Shown piece after piece: positions 42,467 to 51,972 of a DNA stretch of 64,000 nt. This stretch comes from Clostridiales bacterium (GTDB lineage Bacteria; Bacillota; Clostridia; Oscillospirales; Oscillospiraceae): NCBI GenBank assembly GCA_012838345.1, contig DUPK01000078.1, positions 1-64,000 of the forward strand, written 5' to 3'. The translations under genes were made by a program, and so were the position numbers. Below the pieces are notes generated by a model, which saw nothing but the letters and a program-made list of their open reading frames with translations, did no database searches and was not told where the DNA came from. The number at the start of each line of letters is the position of its first letter. Position 1 is the first letter of the stretch.

Positions 42467-42507
42467 AAAGCCGCTTTCGGGTTATTTCACATCCCAAAAG
42501 CGGCTTT
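42467..42507 (+). terminator. terminator of the dehydratase-transport operon
   Basis: AAAGCCGCTTT(C)GGG pairs with CCC(A)AAAGCGGCTTT around an 11-base loop, 15 bases after the last stop. Confidence 0.85.
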
Positions 42508-42516
42508 GTTTACAGT

Positions 42517-42550
42517 AAAAAGCGCCGCGGGCTTTCCGCGGCGCTTTTTT
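42517..42550. terminator. bidirectional terminator between converging units
   Basis: AAAAAGCGCCGCGG pairs perfectly with CCGCGGCGCTTTTT around GCTTT. Both strands give a T run after the stem. It serves the minus-strand EF-G paralogue and backs up the plus-strand operon. Confidence 0.93.
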
Positions 42551-42556
42551 ATCAAT

Positions 42557-44617
42557 TTATTGATTTTGCATTGCCTTGGCTTCCTCGATTATCTTTGTCT
42601 GGATATGGGGAGGAGTCTCCTCATAACGGACAAATTCGAAGGTAAAGCTACCTCTGCCCTGGGTCATGCTGCGAAGGTCGATTGCGTAGCTGCCCATTTC
42701 GGCCATCGGCACCTCGGCCTCGATAATCTGCGTGCCGGAAGGAGCGGGATTCATGCCCAGAACTCTGCCGCGGCGCTTGTTGAGGTCGCCTATTATATCA
42801 CCCGTGTAGCTGTCCGGGATTGTAACCTTAAGCGAACCGATGGGTTCCAGGATTACGGGGTTTGCCTGAGGCAGACCTGCCTTATAGGCAAGGGCTGCGG
42901 CAATCTTAAAGGCCATTTCGGAGGAGTCAACATCGTGATAGGAGCCGTCAACCAGCGTAGCTTTGAGGTTGACAACCGGGTAACCGGCGAGTACGCCTTC
43001 AGTCATACTCTCGCGCAGACCCTTTTCGACGGCGGGATGGAAGTTCTTCGGAACGCTTCCTCCGAAAATCTTCTCTTCAAATATCAAATCCTCGGAGTCG
43101 CCCGGCTCAAACTCTATCCAGACATCTCCGTACTGGCCGTGACCGCCGGTCTGCTTCTTGTGGCGGCCCTGAACCTTAACTTTCTTTCTTATCTTCTCGC
43201 GATATGGCACTCTGGCTGTGCTCAGCTCAACATCGACGCCGAACTTTGACTTCAGCTTCGAGCAAAGCACGTCGAGATGAATATCGCCGGCGCCGGACAG
43301 CACCATCTGGCGCGTCTCAGAGTTGTTTACAACCGTGAAAGTGGGGTCTTCATCAGCAAGTCTGGTAAGACCTAGGGAGATTTTATCCTCCTGCCCCTTG
43401 ACCTTGGGCGAAATCGCCATGGAGTAGCAGGGCGGCTGGAACTCTATTCCCAGGAGTTTTACGGGGCGCTTCGGGTCGCAGAGCGTGTCGCCAGTCTTGG
43501 TATCCGAGAGCTTTGCAACCGCGCCGATGTCTCCGCAGCCGATTTCCTTGACCTCTATGCTCTTTTTGCCCTGCATTACGTAAATATGGCCCATCTTCTC
43601 GGTAGTTCCCGTCCGCGGGTTGAGAAGCGTCATATCCGCGGTGACCTTGCCCGAAACTACCTTGAAGAAGCTGAACTTTCCGTATTGGTCGGCAAGCGTC
43701 TTATAAACGATGGCGCAGGCGGGAGCCGAATCGTCCGCGGCAACCTCCGTCTCACCGTCCTCGGAAATCTCGGGCTTTATATCCTTGGGAGAGGGCAGCA
43801 GGTGCACTATGGCGTCCAGAAGCACTTCGGTGCCAATGCCGCTGAGCGCACAACCGCAGAACACAGGGAACAGGCTTAATTCCTTTACGCCTATGCGTAC
43901 GCCCTGAATTACCTCTTCGACCGTGAATTCCTCGCCGGAGAAATACTTCTCCATGGCCTCTTCGCTGGTCTCGGCGACGCACTCATACACAGCGGCGGAG
44001 AGGTGCTCAATCTCATCCTTCATATTCTCGGGCACGGTAATCTCAACCCTCTTGCCCTTCTCCATGGAATAGGCCTTGCGCAGTATAAGGTCATATATAC
44101 CCGTAATGTTGCCGGAGGCGTCCTTAATCGGAACTATACAGGGACATATGGAGGTGCCGAACTTTGCGCGCAGCTCCTCATAGGCGGTTTCGTAGTCGCC
44201 GTTTTCCTCGTCAATCTTGGATATATAGAAGAACCTGGGCTTCTTTGCATCTTCGAGGGCTTTCCAAGCCTTTTCTGTTCCGACGCTTACCGCGCCCTTT
44301 GCGGCGCAAACGATAATGCCGCTGTCGGCGACGCGCAGAGCCTGCGCCACTTCGCCTGCAAAGTCATAATAGCCCGGGGTGTCAAGTATATTAATCTTAT
44401 GTTTCTCATGCTCTACGTGCATTGTGGAAAGGGAAATAGAAATTTTACGCTTAATTTCCTCCGGGTCATAGTCTCCTACTGTGTTCCCGTCCGCTACCTT
44501 TCCAAGTCTGTCGGTTGCGCCCTTGAGGTAAAGCATGCTCTCGGCAAGGCTCGTTTTTCCGTTGCCGCTGTGGCCCAAAAGGCAGATGTTGCGGATTTTT
44601 TCCATAGAATAGCTCAT
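42557..44617 (-). CDS. EF-G-like translational GTPase (FusA2 type)
   Basis: A 686-aa elongation factor G paralogue. G1 reads GHSGNGKTSL, G3 DTPGYYDF and G4 SKID. Canonical EF-G has DTPGHVDF, whose histidine activates GTP hydrolysis; here it is tyrosine, as in other EF-G-like paralogues of Clostridia and actinobacteria. All later domains are present, including VQGRHKKQTGGHGQYGDVW (domain IV) and the C-terminal domain V. A regular fusA gene is not in the window. The role of this class is unsettled (recycling, stress or tetracycline-like protection have been proposed for members). ATG at 44617. Confidence 0.9.
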   Translation of the reverse strand: MSYSMEKIRNICLLGHSGNGKTSLAESMLYLKGATDRLGKVADGNTVGDYDPEEIKRKISISLSTMHVEHEKHKINILDTPGYYDFAGEVAQALRVADSGIIVCAAKGAVSVGTEKAWKALEDAKKPRFFYISKIDEENGDYETAYEELRAKFGTSICPCIVPIKDASGNITGIYDLILRKAYSMEKGKRVEITVPENMKDEIEHLSAAVYECVAETSEEAMEKYFSGEEFTVEEVIQGVRIGVKELSLFPVFCGCALSGIGTEVLLDAIVHLLPSPKDIKPEISEDGETEVAADDSAPACAIVYKTLADQYGKFSFFKVVSGKVTADMTLLNPRTGTTEKMGHIYVMQGKKSIEVKEIGCGDIGAVAKLSDTKTGDTLCDPKRPVKLLGIEFQPPCYSMAISPKVKGQEDKISLGLTRLADEDPTFTVVNNSETRQMVLSGAGDIHLDVLCSKLKSKFGVDVELSTARVPYREKIRKKVKVQGRHKKQTGGHGQYGDVWIEFEPGDSEDLIFEEKIFGGSVPKNFHPAVEKGLRESMTEGVLAGYPVVNLKATLVDGSYHDVDSSEMAFKIAAALAYKAGLPQANPVILEPIGSLKVTIPDSYTGDIIGDLNKRRGRVLGMNPAPSGTQIIEAEVPMAEMGSYAIDLRSMTQGRGSFTFEFVRYEETPPHIQTKIIEEAKAMQNQ

Positions 44618-44875
44618 ATTTACTAATCCTCTCCTTGTGGTTGGGTATTATTTTTTGCTTAAGCCCGGGGAGTCGGTACTGACTTAAACAAACTCAGTGA
44701 ACGCTGTAAATTCTTATTAAAACACTAATCTATTATACAGGACACAGATATTAATTTCAACAAATATTTTAATATATTGTATCACCTTTATGGCGTTTCT
44801 CCCCAGTCTGCGAAAAAAGCCGCACTACCGGCCGCAGGGAGGCTGCAAAAGTCATTTTCGCCTCGGGGCTTAAGC

Positions 44876-44911
44876 TATAAAAACCGCTGTGGAGATTTCG
44901 CTCCGCAGCGG
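44876..44911 (-). terminator. terminator of the pseudo-P-type-ATPase gene
   Basis: CCGCTGCGGAG / CTCCACAGCGG stem with one mismatch and a 6-base loop is followed on the minus strand by TTTTTATAG. The rest of 44618-44983 shows no supported gene. Confidence 0.8.
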
Positions 44912-44983
44912 CCATTTTATATCGGCACAAACTTAAACCGCATTCTCCCCGAAAACTGTTTCACGGGCAGAAAACTATAATCA

Positions 44984-47146
44984 CTAGTATTTGCTCGTCA
45001 AGCCCGAAAGGAAGAATATGGGTATAAGCCAGGCAGTCATGAACATTAGAGTATTTGAGGCTGTGGCGGCCTCAAAAGCTCCCTTTTTGCACATCAGGAA
45101 CATGATTACAAGACCCAAAATTGCCCCCAGCAGCGAAATCACGGCTCCAATATAAACCGCCGTCTGAAGGCTCCTGCCCCCCAGGATAGTCTGCACATAA
45201 GGGGCGAGCCCCTCCCTGAGAACAAGGGCCGTGGGCTGCTTCTTTCTCTCCGGCGGCTCCGACAGCCTGTAACGCTCGGAGTACGATAAAACCTCTATGC
45301 ACTCTGCCCTGTCTGAAGGTATTTTGAACTTCTGCTTGAGCATCATCGTTGTAATGTTGAAGTCGCGTATCGCGAAAAGCGATAGTATTTTTCTTGTGAG
45401 AATGGTCATAAGCGCCGACTGGACGGAACCTATAGGATTATAGTTTACAAGGAAAACGCCCGAGAGCCTGTCGTTGATAGCGCAGAATATGGCGTTTTTG
45501 ATGTTCAGATTCTCCTGCAGGCGAATTCCCATCAGGTTCATAAAGCCCGACGAGCCGACTAGGATACGGTCGGACCCGACAAGTCCCGACAGCCCTCCGC
45601 CTTCATAGCAGGCAAAATCGTCCACCGGCAAAACGTGGCACCTCTGTGCCCTCATATATTCGGCAAAGGTATCCGAAAGCCCCGAGCCGGACCTGATTAT
45701 TAAGCTTCCCGTACATGATATTAGCCTGTCTCTGGAGACTTTCGAGAGAACGGTCACGCCGCTTATTGCGAGCGTTCCGGGCGGGAAAAGGTCCTCGTCC
45801 TTGATTACAAGCCCTATGGCCCCGCCGCAGTCGCATGCCCCCTGCCAGCCGGCAAGCGCGGCTCCCGCCGCGGACAGGCGCTTTGCAAGCGTCTTAAAGG
45901 GGTGCCCGAACACCAGCAGCAGCGAAAATGGAGCGCACACCGAGCTCATCGCCGCAAAGCAGCGGAAAAACCAGGTCACCCTGCCCGTTCCCAGGGAAGC
46001 TACCAGCGACAGGCCTAAAGAGCCCAATACAAGCAGCGGAGCTATGTAAATACACAGCTTTTCGGTGAGCGTCCGCCTGTGGGCGCGCGTCACAAAGCCC
46101 CTGGAGCTGTCGCGGTTCTTTATGAGGACGCACCCCCCCTCTACCCTGTCGTTCTCAACCGAAACACAATAGGGGTAGGAGCCCGCCGAAGCGACCCTGA
46201 AGGTCAGCATATAGCCCCTGGCGGTCTTGCAAGCGCCGAGCATGGCAAAGAACATGGAACAGGCTGCGACCGCGCAGAAAGGCATACCCTTTTCAAAGGC
46301 CCTGGTTATCGCAATATAAGCAGCATCCATCAAAGATGCGATGCAGGCTACGCTCACTAGGGTTTCGGCGCTTGCCTTAATAAGCACAAGGTCCCGAATA
46401 CCCGCCCAGAGTATATCGTAGCCGAGAACCACCACGATAAAATCGGCAATCAGAACCGTGAGCGTAAGTGCAAAGGGATTGCTAGAAAGTATCTGCGGGA
46501 GAGGAAGCCCGAAATCACCGGCGAAGACTATGTAGGCCAAGATAAGACATAACGGCGCTGCAAGCACGCAGCGCCTCTTTAAAGAGTGCGCCTTCGCACC
46601 ATATGCCCTGTATACAGCCTTTAAGTTCGGCTCGTCCTCGGGTATTTCCTCGTCCGGGTCCAGGGGCTCCCGGTATGGCTCCTCGGTCAATTCGTCTTCA
46701 CTCTCGGGCACATATTCTTCCGTATGAGGCTTTTTCTTCCTCCTGCGCCCGAAAAGCCCAAGCTCTTGCGGATTCTCCTCCCGCCCTTCCCCGTCCTCGG
46801 ACTCAGGCGTGCCATCGCGTATGTGCCTTATTTTGGGCGGCTCGTACTTTTCCCTGGACCTACTTTCCATCTCCTCGAAGTACTCGCCTATTTCGCGCGT
46901 GATTATCTCCTTTGCCGCTTCCTCGACTGATTTTTCGGGCGCCGCGGCCCGAAACTCCAGAATTTCCGCCTTTTTGGGAGACTCGGAAGCTCTCTCCTCC
47001 CCTATGATTTCTTCGGCACGGGAGTGTGTTTCCTGGGCCGGCGGATTACTTTCGTCAGCGATATGCGCATTGCCCTTGTATTCCGCCAGTATATCCTCAA
47101 GGGAGTAGTTATCTTCTCTTCTCCCTTTATCCATTTGTTCGGACAC
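44984..47146 (-). CDS. degenerate P-type ATPase-like membrane protein
   Basis: A 720-aa protein with no obvious name. Residues 1-165 or so are acidic and disordered. Then come membrane pairs (about 195-250 and 270-310), a third pair (about 365-420), a cytoplasmic region (about 425-650) and two C-terminal helices. Order and similarity recall a P-type ATPase: SSVCAPFSLLLVFG stands where the CPC helix lies, GGAIGLVIKDEDLFPPGTL where DKTGT should be, LSGLVGSDRILVGSSGFM matches the nucleotide-domain stretch, and IFCAINDRLSGVFLVNY matches the segment before TGD. The phosphorylated Asp (DKTGT), TGD and GDGxNDxP are all absent, so it cannot pump by the usual cycle. GTG at 47146 has the best ribosome site. 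Confidence 0.72.
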   Translation of the reverse strand: MSEQMDKGRREDNYSLEDILAEYKGNAHIADESNPPAQETHSRAEEIIGEERASESPKKAEILEFRAAAPEKSVEEAAKEIITREIGEYFEEMESRSREKYEPPKIRHIRDGTPESEDGEGREENPQELGLFGRRRKKKPHTEEYVPESEDELTEEPYREPLDPDEEIPEDEPNLKAVYRAYGAKAHSLKRRCVLAAPLCLILAYIVFAGDFGLPLPQILSSNPFALTLTVLIADFIVVVLGYDILWAGIRDLVLIKASAETLVSVACIASLMDAAYIAITRAFEKGMPFCAVAACSMFFAMLGACKTARGYMLTFRVASAGSYPYCVSVENDRVEGGCVLIKNRDSSRGFVTRAHRRTLTEKLCIYIAPLLVLGSLGLSLVASLGTGRVTWFFRCFAAMSSVCAPFSLLLVFGHPFKTLAKRLSAAGAALAGWQGACDCGGAIGLVIKDEDLFPPGTLAISGVTVLSKVSRDRLISCTGSLIIRSGSGLSDTFAEYMRAQRCHVLPVDDFACYEGGGLSGLVGSDRILVGSSGFMNLMGIRLQENLNIKNAIFCAINDRLSGVFLVNYNPIGSVQSALMTILTRKILSLFAIRDFNITTMMLKQKFKIPSDRAECIEVLSYSERYRLSEPPERKKQPTALVLREGLAPYVQTILGGRSLQTAVYIGAVISLLGAILGLVIMFLMCKKGAFEAATASNTLMFMTAWLIPIFFLSGLTSKY

Positions 47147-47174
47147 GCTAACCACTCCCCCTGTCTCATTTTAT

Positions 47175-47927
47175 TTATTGCCCTTTTCTCTGTCTGACGG
47201 CCTCGTATAGAAGTATCGCGGCGGATGTGGAGGCGTTGAGAGAGGATATTTTCCCGAACATGGGGATGCCGATTTTGAAGTCGCAGCTTTCGCTGACAAG
47301 CCTCCCCATTCCCCTACCCTCCGAGCCGATGACTATGGCGGAGGCACCCTTGAAATCGGCGTCCCACAGCCTTGTGTCCCCGTCGGCCGCGGTGCCGAAC
47401 ACCCATACGCCCGCCTTCTGAAGCTCCTTTATGGCCGCCGTAATGTTGGAAACCCGGGCAACGGCGATATGCTCCACGGCACCGGCGGAGGTCTTAGAGA
47501 TAATGGGCGTAACTCCGGCGCTGCGGCGCTTTGGGACTATTACACCGTGCGCCCCGGCGCACTCGGCGGTCCTGATTATCGCGCCGAGATTGTGAGGGTC
47601 GGAAATCTCGTCGCATATCACGATAAGCGGTTTTTCCCCCCGCTCCTCGGCAATTTCAAGTATATCGCCAACCGTCGAGTACTCGCGCACCGCCGCCAGA
47701 GCGATAACGCCCTGATGCGAGTGCGTCACGCTCATATAGTCGAGCTTGCGCCTGTCGGCGTCCACAACGACGATGCCCTTCTCCCTCGCCTTGGCGGCAA
47801 TGTGTCTAAGCGTTGAGTCGGTGTCGCCACGCGCAATATATATTTTGTCAATCGGGCGCCCTGTGCGCAGCGCCTCTATCACCGCGTTTCTGCCCTCTAT
47901 GAGGCCCTCGCGTTTATCGTCAGTCAT
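47175..47927 (-). CDS. rlmB: 23S rRNA 2'-O-ribose methyltransferase (RlmB/TrmH family)
   Basis: A SPOUT-fold 2'-O-methyltransferase of 250 aa. An N-terminal substrate-binding domain (about 8-85, EGRNAVIEALR) precedes the catalytic knot with motif 1 DEISDPHNLGAIIRTAE, motif 2 IVIGSEGRGM and motif 3 IPMFGKISSLNASTSAAI, all intact. RlmB modifies G2251 of 23S rRNA. It overlaps the upstream ligase-like gene by four bases and is followed by the ATPase-like gene 28 bases on. ATG at 47927. Confidence 0.93.
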   Translation of the reverse strand: MTDDKREGLIEGRNAVIEALRTGRPIDKIYIARGDTDSTLRHIAAKAREKGIVVVDADRRKLDYMSVTHSHQGVIALAAVREYSTVGDILEIAEERGEKPLIVICDEISDPHNLGAIIRTAECAGAHGVIVPKRRSAGVTPIISKTSAGAVEHIAVARVSNITAAIKELQKAGVWVFGTAADGDTRLWDADFKGASAIVIGSEGRGMGRLVSESCDFKIGIPMFGKISSLNASTSAAILLYEAVRQRKGQ

Positions 47928-49438
47928 GTGAGGCTATCCTCTTTCTTATCTACTGCTGTCTCATCGCCTGCGATTTTCACCGCGGCTATCGTGACCGCAA
48001 TCACGGCCCAGAACACGACCATTACTCTGGGGTAGAACCAGATATAGTCGACGAGCCCGAACACAAGCACTCCTATTATGCCCGCGACGCCCGCCATGAT
48101 TATGTTTTGAAGGTCCCTTGGGCAGTCCCCGTCGACAATCAAGCTTGACGAGCGCTTGAACCAGTTAATCATCGCACCGAGGAATAGGAGTATGCCAAGA
48201 ACGCCCGTTTCAATCCAGATTTGCATATAGGTGTTGTGGCTGTGAATAAACTTAAAGCCGTTTGAGTAATAGGAATAGCTGTTTACCGCCTTCTGTCCGA
48301 TGTCGGTACCAAGGCCCGTCCCCGTCAGCCAGTTGTCGACAAGGTACTTTTTCGCCGAGTCATAGGTCACGTAGCGGCTGTTTATGGAGGAGTCCCCGGT
48401 CGCTATTGTCATTATGCGGTTGAAAATGGTATCGGGCAATAGCGGAATGCAAAGTATTCCAATCACGAGGAACAGGGGTATCAGCTTCCAGTTTTTAAAC
48501 AGCACGAAAACCATGAATACTACCACAATCGCAAGATAGCCCGCCCTTGAATATGTCTCGGCCAAAGCCACCAGGGCGCCTCCGAGGATGATGAGAGCTA
48601 TCATTTTGCCGAGGATTTCCTTTACGTTCAACACCATTATTGCCACGAAGGGGATTAGCATGACCAGTATCTCGGCGTATACGTTCGCGTTTTCAAAAAA
48701 CGAATAGACGCGGCCGGGCATGCCGGCGTTTGCCTCCAAATCCACCTGCCAGCGGACAATCTCAACTCCGGTTCTGGCCTGATAACAGCCGTAGAGCACC
48801 GCTATGGCAAAACCTGAGAGCATCGCTATAAGAAAACCGTTGAGGCTCTTTCTGTCCTTGACGGAGCTGACAATTACAAGCACAAGCAGCATGCATGTAA
48901 AATGGAAAAGGAAAAAGCGAAGGCTAAGAGACCTCGAGGACGAGAACAGGAAGGCAAGCGCAACAATGCAGGCAAAGGCCAATAGATAGGGGCTTATAAG
49001 CTCCGTGCGAAACCTTCGTCCTCCTTTTCTCATAGCATACACCAAAAACAGACAGGTAAGTAAAAGCGCACCTATAAGACTGTAAAGATTGTTCCAATAG
49101 CCCTGCGGGACGACAAGCAGCAGAGCCATGAAAAGACCCGCAACAAGTCCGAGATTGCCGGAAAGAGTGCCGAGCCGGAAAAAGATGGCGCTGCCCTCAA
49201 AAAGGCTCTCAAAGCGCCGATAGAGCGCTCCGAAAAGCCTGGGCAAGAGATTTACTATCCAGTCGAACACCCTGTAGCCGAGGCTGTTTGTCCAGGCCCT
49301 GTCTATCGAGCTCAGGCGCGGAAGTTCAAGCGGAAAGCGGGCGGGTTTCAGGAATAGGTTCACTATAAAACTCATCCTTATTGCATTGATAACCCGCTCC
49401 GAGAATCTCGTGCTGCTGTTTTCCGAGGCTGTGTTCAT
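47924..49438 (-). CDS. O-antigen ligase/polymerase-like membrane protein
   Basis: A 504-aa polytopic protein with about 12 helices. The large extracytoplasmic loop (about 350-410: GDSSINSRYVTYDSAKKYL, then WLTGTGLGTD, and FIHSHNTYMQIWIETG) carries the HSHN motif of the Wzy_C/O-antigen-ligase family. In Gram-positives such proteins polymerise or transfer cell-surface glycans. It overlaps rlmB by four bases; a glycosyltransferase lies just upstream, which suggests a surface polysaccharide function. GGAGG precedes the ATG at 49438 by seven bases; a start two codons upstream sits too close to it. Confidence 0.88.
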   Translation of the reverse strand: MNTASENSSTRFSERVINAIRMSFIVNLFLKPARFPLELPRLSSIDRAWTNSLGYRVFDWIVNLLPRLFGALYRRFESLFEGSAIFFRLGTLSGNLGLVAGLFMALLLVVPQGYWNNLYSLIGALLLTCLFLVYAMRKGGRRFRTELISPYLLAFACIVALAFLFSSSRSLSLRFFLFHFTCMLLVLVIVSSVKDRKSLNGFLIAMLSGFAIAVLYGCYQARTGVEIVRWQVDLEANAGMPGRVYSFFENANVYAEILVMLIPFVAIMVLNVKEILGKMIALIILGGALVALAETYSRAGYLAIVVVFMVFVLFKNWKLIPLFLVIGILCIPLLPDTIFNRIMTIATGDSSINSRYVTYDSAKKYLVDNWLTGTGLGTDIGQKAVNSYSYYSNGFKFIHSHNTYMQIWIETGVLGILLFLGAMINWFKRSSSLIVDGDCPRDLQNIIMAGVAGIIGVLVFGLVDYIWFYPRVMVVFWAVIAVTIAAVKIAGDETAVDKKEDSLT

Positions 49439-49455
49439 TTTCATCCTCCATTGGG

Positions 49456-50472
49456 TTACCTGCCCCTGTTTTTTACCGCGTAGAGCAGCGTAAGGACGGT
49501 AAAGTTTTTAGACGACACAAGGTCGACGACAATCTGCTTGCGTTTCCCGGCGCCGCGCGGCTTTCCTGAGGCTATGGCCGATTTGAAAGGCTCCCTGCCG
49601 CACAGGGCAATGACATTTTTGCGTTTTTCCCATAGAGATATGGGGTTTCCCGGCGCGTACTCGTTGCCTATGGCTATGAGAAGGCCAGCCCAGAGCGTCA
49701 TGCTTTCCCAGCCCTCTATGCCGTCTATCGAGTATCTTTTTACAAGGGCGCGCTTTGCCTCAAAGGAGGCAAGGAAGGTTTTTTCAAAATCCTTCAGGTA
49801 GCGCCTTGTAACCGAGCCGGGGTTCTGATAGTAGTAGTAAAGCGGCTCCGATACGACGGCGAGCCTCTTTGCGCAGCAGAAATACTCTATCAGAAACAGC
49901 TCGTCCTCGAGATAGGCGCCGGAGAACTTTATCCCGTTTTCGCTTATAATGGCGCGGCTGAAGAGGTAGCGCCAGATATAGCCGTTGAAAACCTGCTCCC
50001 TTACCCTGTCTTTGAGAAGCGGGCGCACGATTGCGTCCATTATTTTCTCGCTTCCGTAGACATCTGCCGGCAGGGAAAACGGCTCCGGGCTGCTGCCTCC
50101 GCCGGGGAAAAGATTAATATGTGCGCAGGCCGCCGTATCCGCCCCCTGCGATTTAAGGGCAGAAAAGAGCTTTTCGCACATCGTACTGTCTATATAGTCG
50201 TCGCTGTCGACAAAAAGGATGTAGTCGCCACTTGCCGCCGCGATACCGTCGTTGCGCGCGGCGCTGACTCCCCCGTTATCGCGGTGGATTACGCGCACCC
50301 GCTCGTCGGCGAGGGCATAGGAATCGCAGATTTCCCCGCTTTTGTCCGGGGAGCCGTCATCGACGAGTATTAGCTCTATGTCGGCCATGGTCTGTGAAAG
50401 CACCGAGTCCACGCATTTGCCCAAAAAGCTCTCCGCCTTATAGACGGGTACTATCACGCTGATTGCCGGCAT
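49456..50472 (-). CDS. family 2 glycosyltransferase
   Basis: A 338-aa GT-A-fold glycosyltransferase. The N-terminus is PAISVIVPVYKAESFL; DDGSPDKSGEICDSY and RDNGGVSAARNDGI, and DSDDYID as the metal-binding DxD, are all typical of GT2. The C-terminal part (about 220-338) is basic and helical. The frame is open to 50556, but the ATG at 50472, with AGGA upstream, fits the family start. It lies between metK and the ligase-like gene and likely builds the glycan that the ligase-like protein exports or transfers. Sugar specificity is unknown. Confidence 0.9.
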   Translation of the reverse strand: MPAISVIVPVYKAESFLGKCVDSVLSQTMADIELILVDDGSPDKSGEICDSYALADERVRVIHRDNGGVSAARNDGIAAASGDYILFVDSDDYIDSTMCEKLFSALKSQGADTAACAHINLFPGGGSSPEPFSLPADVYGSEKIMDAIVRPLLKDRVREQVFNGYIWRYLFSRAIISENGIKFSGAYLEDELFLIEYFCCAKRLAVVSEPLYYYYQNPGSVTRRYLKDFEKTFLASFEAKRALVKRYSIDGIEGWESMTLWAGLLIAIGNEYAPGNPISLWEKRKNVIALCGREPFKSAIASGKPRGAGKRKQIVVDLVSSKNFTVLTLLYAVKNRGR

Positions 50473-50500
50473 TATATTAATCAGTCCTTTCGGTTTCTCG

Positions 50501-51682
50501 TCAGATAAGGCTCCTGAGCTTCTCGGCCATGTCGGTCTTCTCCCAGCTAAGGTCAAGATCGGGGCGGCCGAAGTGCCCGTATGCCGCGACCTGCCTGTAT
50601 ATCGGGCGCTTTAGGTCGAGATATTCAATAATGCTGGCTGGGCGCAAATCGAAGTTTTCAAGAACTATTCTAGCTATGCGCTCATCGGGCATAACTCCAG
50701 TACCCTTTGTGTCCACAAAAACGGACACGGGCCTAGCGACGCCTATTGCATAGGCCACTTCTATCTGGCAGTGGCGCGCAAGACCCGCGGCCACTATGTT
50801 CTTAGCCACATAGCGGGCCATATAGGCGGCGCTGCGGTCAACCTTCGTCGGGTCCTTGCCCGAGAAGGCGCCGCCGCCGTGCGCTCCGTAGCCGCCGTAG
50901 GTGTCAACTATTATCTTTCTGCCGGTAAGCCCGGAGTCGCCTATTGGGCCGCCGATGACAAACCTGCCGGTGGGATTAATGTATATCTTTGTGTTCCTGT
51001 CGATGTACTTTTCGGGTATAGCGGGCTTGATAACCGCGTCGTACACCGCTTCGCGCAGTTCCTTTATCCCCACATCGGGTGCGTGCTGTGTAGATACGAC
51101 GATGGCGGCGCAGCGGGAGACATTGCCCTTGTCATCGTATTCAACCGAGACCTGGGTCTTGCCGTCGGGGCGTAAAAAGCTTAGCTCCCCGCTCTTTCTG
51201 ACCCCGGAAAGCCTCCTTGCCAGGGCATGAGCCATGGATATGGGGGCAGGCATGAGCTCCGGCGTCTCGTCGCAGGCATAGCCGAACATCATGCCCTGGT
51301 CGCCCGCTCCTATCTTGTCCGCCAGGTCTCCCGCGCCCTCCTTGCATTCGTATGAGTTGTCCACTCCAAGGGCTATGTCGGGGCTCTGCTCATCTATCGA
51401 ACAGAGTACGGCACAGGAATTTCCGTCAAAGCCGTACTCAGGCTTATCATATCCTATTTTCTTAACGGTCTCGCGGACAATCGCGGGAATATCGGCATAA
51501 CACTTGGTCGTTATCTCGCCCATGACGAGCACCATACCTGTAGTCGCGACAGTCTCGCAGGCGACTCTCGCGTCCTTGTCCTCTGAGAGTATGGCGTCAA
51601 GAATCGCATCGGAAATCTGGTCGCACACTTTGTCGGGATGTCCTTCTGTGACCGACTCTGAAGTAAAAACTCTGTTTGGCAT
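50501..51682 (-). CDS. metK: S-adenosylmethionine synthetase
   Basis: MetK makes S-adenosylmethionine from methionine and ATP; 393 aa, normal. Signatures: [19 protein letters not shown] at the N-terminus, [12 protein letters not shown] (ATP binding), and [19 protein letters not shown]. The 5' region has a TATAAT at 51783-51788 but no recognisable SAM riboswitch. AAAGGAGAGA precedes the ATG. luxS and mtnN lie 2.6 kb away in the window, so the enzymes that make, use and recycle SAM cluster loosely here. A glycosyltransferase follows in the same direction. Confidence 0.97.
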   Translation of the reverse strand: MPNRVFTSESVTEGHPDKVCDQISDAILDAILSEDKDARVACETVATTGMVLVMGEITTKCYADIPAIVRETVKKIGYDKPEYGFDGNSCAVLCSIDEQSPDIALGVDNSYECKEGAGDLADKIGAGDQGMMFGYACDETPELMPAPISMAHALARRLSGVRKSGELSFLRPDGKTQVSVEYDDKGNVSRCAAIVVSTQHAPDVGIKELREAVYDAVIKPAIPEKYIDRNTKIYINPTGRFVIGGPIGDSGLTGRKIIVDTYGGYGAHGGGAFSGKDPTKVDRSAAYMARYVAKNIVAAGLARHCQIEVAYAIGVARPVSVFVDTKGTGVMPDERIARIVLENFDLRPASIIEYLDLKRPIYRQVAAYGHFGRPDLDLSWEKTDMAEKLRSLI

Positions 51683-51972
51683 CTTTATCTCTCCTTTATT
51701 TCGACGCTGGGGATAAAAGCGGGGGCAAAGGCGAACGGCGCATTATCCCGCAGCCCATGCCGCTTTGGGTATACCGTACTATATTATAGCACTAATAATT
51801 AGCTACTAAAAGCCCAAAATTCGTTTTCTATCGGACTTTTTCGTCTAAAATACATGTTGAATAGCTATCATAACATCTGATATAATTTTTCTGATAATAC
51901 TGCTATGGTATAGCCTTGCTTCTTTTCGAAGGCTTTGTTTTTCAATAATTCAAGCGGTCTGGAGGAGATTCT

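Noticed and set aside
51683-51972. Possible SAM riboswitch upstream of metK
   Set aside because: No conserved SAM-I, SAM-II or SAM-III core was recognisable; only a TATAAT and a weak GC-rich stem are present.
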